Below are positions 62,801-64,000 of a stretch of 64,000 nucleotides of DNA, one piece after another. The translations under genes and the position numbers were made by a program. Position 1 is the stretch's first letter, and every line of letters begins with the position of its first letter. The stretch is taken from the NCBI RefSeq assembly GCF_003852515.1, contig NZ_QAJK01000029.1:1-64000 (forward strand), in the 5' to 3' direction. Below the pieces are notes generated by a model. It was not told the origin of the DNA. It made no database searches and saw nothing but the letters and a program-made list of their open reading frames with translations. This DNA comes from Variovorax sp. KBW07 (GTDB lineage Bacteria > Pseudomonadota > Gammaproteobacteria > Burkholderiales > Burkholderiaceae_C).

Positions 62801-64000
62801 CCGACGGCTACCTCGTCATCGATGCGGCGAGCCTGTCGAACTTCGGCGCGGGCAGCCTGCTGGTGGGCGGCAAGCGCAAGGGCAACGCGCTCGGCCTGGA
62901 GCTGGACGTGACCGCGACCGACATCGTGGTGCGCAACAACGAGGGCTCCGAGCTGTCCGGCCCCGAGATCATCCTGGCGGCCAGCGACAAGGTGGCCATC
63001 GAAGGCGGAAGCCGCGTCAGCGCGAAGGGCGCGGGCGGACGCGGCGCGGGCAACCTGGTCATGAAGCCGCGGGTGGCGGCGGTCTACGCCGACCCGGACG
63101 GGCAACTGGACGACAACTTCGACGGCGTGATCGACGCCAAGGACGCGGTCGACGACGTGCTCGTCTCGGCCGCCAGGGATTGGGGCGCGCTGGTGCGCGT
63201 GGCCACCGGCGATGCGGTCAAGGTCATCCGCCAGGGCGTGGACACCTCGCGCGGCGGGCTGGTTTCCGTCGGTGCGGGCGCGATGGTCAACGGCGACGCG
63301 GCCTTGCTGATCGACGCCACGCGCACGACGGAACTGGCGGCCTCGGCACAGATCGCGGGCACCGACCTGTCGGTGGCGGCCGGCCGCATCGGCTTCGGCG
63401 GCGGCACCGAAGGCATGGTGCTGGACAGCGGCGCGCTTGCGCAGCTGGGCCGCTCGACGCGCCTGACGCTGCGCAGCTACACCGACTTCGACTTCTACAG
63501 CTCGCTCGACCTGGGCGCGGCGGGCCTGAAATCGCTGACCTTCGACGGCGGCGCATTCGTGGGCCGCGGCGCGGGCGACGTGACGATCAAGGGCGACAGC
63601 ATCGCGCTCATCAACAGCGGCGGTGGCGGCACCGGCGTGCCTGCCGCCGGCGGTGCGGGCGGCTTCACGCTGGACGCGGCCACGCTGGTGCTGGGCGCGG
63701 GCCAGAAGACGTTCTCGGGCTTCGGCGCGGTGACGCTGGCGGGCCGCAACGCGATCGTCGGCGAGGGGGCGGGCGGCATCGACACGGGCGCGTCGCCGCT
63801 CACGCTGAACACGCCGCTGCTCACCGGCCGTGGCGGCGCGGCGCAGTCGATCGCCACGGGCGGCGCGTTGCAGGTCGTCGCTTCGGCGCAAGGCGAGGCC
63901 GCGTCGTTCGACCCGCAGGAAAGCCTGGGCCTGCGCCTGAACCTCAGCGGACGCAGCATCGCCTTCGACGGCCGCGCGGTCGCGCGGGGCGGCAGCATCG
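56827..64000 (+). CDS. giant filamentous-haemagglutinin-type exoprotein (TpsA), 3' partial
   Basis: At least 2391 residues, open to the window's edge. A long N-terminus with a signal segment (MAPLARAIAMILAANGALIE) leads to the two-partner-secretion domain at about residues 140-300: GIRQTDEKAILNWESFNVG, then the variant NPNGI box NRNGI (235-239) and GSSQVDTRSLVASSLAL. The rest is a repetitive beta-helix of Gly/Ala/Asp-rich strands (LDVSGG, GSLSLQ-type). It is secreted by a TpsB pore likely encoded beyond the window. The minus strand also shows long open frames here, an artefact of GC-rich codons. Adhesion, competition or biofilm roles are possible. Confidence 0.93.
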   Translation, partial: MSTRGPQGATAAAATTNGMRAFRMAPLARAIAMILAANGALIEAQAQQAFSGAWFANKNATQSTATATGRLPNGMPASMLTNPLEQRKAGEQLQRSLNNLNTAARGIAAQQAAQEAARLAALNGGSDIPDGLADGGLKVDSNSLTAGWLNAAAPVQTAAGGRTVVGIRQTDEKAILNWESFNVGKNTTVQFDQKGGAKPDGTNSWIALNRINDPSGRPSQIAGQIKADGSVYLVNRNGIVFTGSSQVDTRSLVASSLALSDKQFKLGINNPQVLTNQGNDFPIPQFGEFTSARPLIYGDAGFKPGVGGAPDKMGDVDRFVPGAAPGEVRVDAGAQLAANSGGKVMLFAPKVRNAGRISAPDGQVILAAGENIYLKTPSTQDPNAPRGLDVAASAVPGWAFTGGQVWGALKLSPVYADANFVAGLRDVVMPEMAARAKAVGYEVVNTGTVQADRGNITLQAQDVRQSGVLSATTALNNRNGSILLRAWGLGSHMYADGVNDLINWSAGTLTLGEGSISQVLPDTSDTSEIEASALATRYQPGRVSLYGQLIDIRSKAGVLVPAGTIKLESAVNPMFTLFPYFKPGSLRDASRIYVDNEAFLSVAGLQGMQVAMSRNFIEAELRINELRDSPMQLDAWVRGKKVIVDRRVSGVFKDGPMAGVQWVTGPDGATYIPGAWVGTPLGDVSGWVGVGKTDLGELSANAGSIEMRAGGSVIMRTGSMLDVSGGSVRYTDGMNTATKLMGADGRVHTMDRAMSDTDYTGIAGEFTNQHARWGVKTTWRTPLIGADYKEAGYTEGRKAGAVQIYAGDTMVLEGDMLGGVVVGERQSKNPGGNKGGRLQLGENSPDGRPWSPGTIIVSHDPKRLAQDFDANTKLGDDFYVQLKPGEQKSRKLTFLSDDMLSNSGMGSIVLNHINGDFELASGAALNLSPGASLSVAGTEGSTNDIRINGLIRVPGGQIGLSSAYGKVELGEQGRLDASGQWINTWRDGALRGAWALDGGAITVIAGKIVAHKDAVLDVSGGGCADPGKQGLPVLRVGNAGSILLSGVTPDLDLNALNMRAHAAGSAGSLSIQTASAVQIGGVPPVSPPDDAGATPATAASSVVMLPPTLFGERGFGNVTVSVRGEGKGIVVPEGVSVSQQATSIDLNNFAWRDLPSGRNLAEAAPLGVLRPDERAARNPTALSLGTENGPVRIARGASVRTDTGGSLTLNAGSEQGALTVGGRLDAPAGRIGLSGGTVVLEAGAELLARGVPLIRIDSSSGRRVGEVRDGGTVSIQAGDMRLEKDALIDVSGATGTIDGVPDAGPSGTRVSRPAPEIRLDSNGGLIEITGKGLIESRMVGKAGGPNGVGGRIRLNMTATSGPTGSPLEQLQRVLQDPDCVGLAVDGVCSDWRQGVDYDWAPGLRSYGYEIDGPMILSSALLAKLADVKELVVSDRLGLPGVNGALDAAQFGLTPQALDLFRDALFSSDLLRDLLNKPGQVSTLTVRPQAFKDGGFADLSLVNATQGAIRLDNANLVLGRSILLQGPIVGHAGSSSSLRAPRIVLSAVPAASPEAPASSAASAGAGQLTVAGSLIDISASEDPTQFQAGAVRIGGFGRTVLEAGEIRMGGALPSPINEETRLQINLDVDGQLVLNAGQVYPTTAMTGVIRAGDSITVERLGDAGSAPLSAGGSLRLEAPVIAQNGVLRAPFGQIELNAGERLSLGAGSLTSVSGAGMTVPFGTLSNNEHWHDPSKAVDPVNPSTGSLVAPPEKRITMKSPDVALARGAVVDIAGGGDLHASEFVPGPGGSHDMLNMPGMYAILPGQAGAAPAGGAAAGQRVWLAGGPGLAAGWYTLLPARYALLPGAFAVQATGKAWGGALAPAARAPDGSLVMQGKAGNTYGGNQDVQASAWRVMSGAVLRRYSEYNEATANDFFSSEAFKLTQYRLTGQNVVTPRLPRDGGAVVFDAGRRLVLDGTLRSAPDEGGRGGLVDIAGKKIAIVGSGQDSASLQADGYLVIDAASLSNFGAGSLLVGGKRKGNALGLELDVTATDIVVRNNEGSELSGPEIILAASDKVAIEGGSRVSAKGAGGRGAGNLVMKPRVAAVYADPDGQLDDNFDGVIDAKDAVDDVLVSAARDWGALVRVATGDAVKVIRQGVDTSRGGLVSVGAGAMVNGDAALLIDATRTTELAASAQIAGTDLSVAAGRIGFGGGTEGMVLDSGALAQLGRSTRLTLRSYTDFDFYSSLDLGAAGLKSLTFDGGAFVGRGAGDVTIKGDSIALINSGGGGTGVPAAGGAGGFTLDAATLVLGAGQKTFSGFGAVTLAGRNAIVGEGAGGIDTGASPLTLNTPLLTGRGGAAQSIATGGALQVVASAQGEAASFDPQESLGLRLNLSGRSIAFDGRAVARGGSI

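Noticed and set aside
56542-63891. Open frame of about 2449 codons on the minus strand
   Set aside because: It mirrors the exoprotein gene in GC-rich codons, has no recognisable domain and is low-complexity His/Arg/Ala-rich.
1-64000. CRISPR arrays, tRNA, rRNA, insertion sequences and prophage genes
   Set aside because: No regular spaced repeats, cloverleaf-like sequence, transposase or phage motifs were seen by reading.

Overview
The window looks like chromosome from a high-GC betaproteobacterium of the Comamonadaceae, most like Variovorax. This is inferred from the GC-rich, third-position-G/C coding style, the recurrent AGGAGACAA-type ribosome binding sites, a Bug/TctC solute-binding protein, double HxlR and LysR regulators and PaaN-like and DppBCDF-like gene sets. 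I could not run a similarity search, so the genus is an inference. No rRNA, tRNA, CRISPR array, integrase or insertion sequence was recognised.

Layout. 1-2613: an inverted-repeat element, an Lrp/AsnC regulator and a divergent acetolactate-synthase large subunit. 2814-16331: a long minus-strand operon (class III aminotransferase, C45 acyltransferase/hydrolase, complete peptide ABC importer, HSL-type esterase, PaiB-like flavin protein, secreted CxxCH protein), with a divergent FCD regulator and a NylB/beta-lactamase-fold hydrolase. Together these suggest import and hydrolysis of a peptide- or amide-like compound followed by transamination. 16347-19283: two back-to-back single-domain response regulators, a secreted two-domain protein and a 2-oxoglutarate/Fe(II) oxygenase.

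19510-33851 is a surface-structure region. It holds a broken autotransporter remnant, an intact subtilase autotransporter, and a chaperone-usher fimbrial operon (pilin, chaperone, usher, three tandem two-domain tip-adhesin-like proteins). It ends with a winged-helix regulator whose receiver domain lacks the phospho-acceptor. The adhesin and regulator genes and their flanks are visibly richer in A/T than the rest of the window.

33955-39191 is an iron-type cell-surface signalling unit: Fur box, ECF sigma, FecR, TonB receptor with a signalling domain, then a MaoC/hotdog-like protein. 39356-48533 is a tightly overlapping catabolic operon: lipocalin-like protein, PaaN-like aldehyde dehydrogenase, carotenoid/stilbene-type oxygenase, CoA ligase, alpha/beta hydrolase, Bug binding protein and nitronate-monooxygenase-like flavoprotein. 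A tandem HxlR regulator follows. 48557-54135 holds a lipoprotein, two LysR regulators, an exported YcaC-like hydrolase, a methyltransferase behind a perfect palindrome, and an orphan LivM permease.

54345-64000 is the most interesting part. A stand-alone signalling-domain (STN) protein with a TonB-like C-terminus, an ECF sigma factor and a FecR anti-sigma precede a giant filamentous-haemagglutinin exoprotein that runs off the window. A nearly identical promoter-like motif, with a shared 19-base upstream block and a shared 11-base downstream block, lies in front of both fecR and the exoprotein gene. The arrangement resembles the VreA-VreI-VreR (PUMA3) system of Pseudomonas, but here it is directly fused to its probable target.
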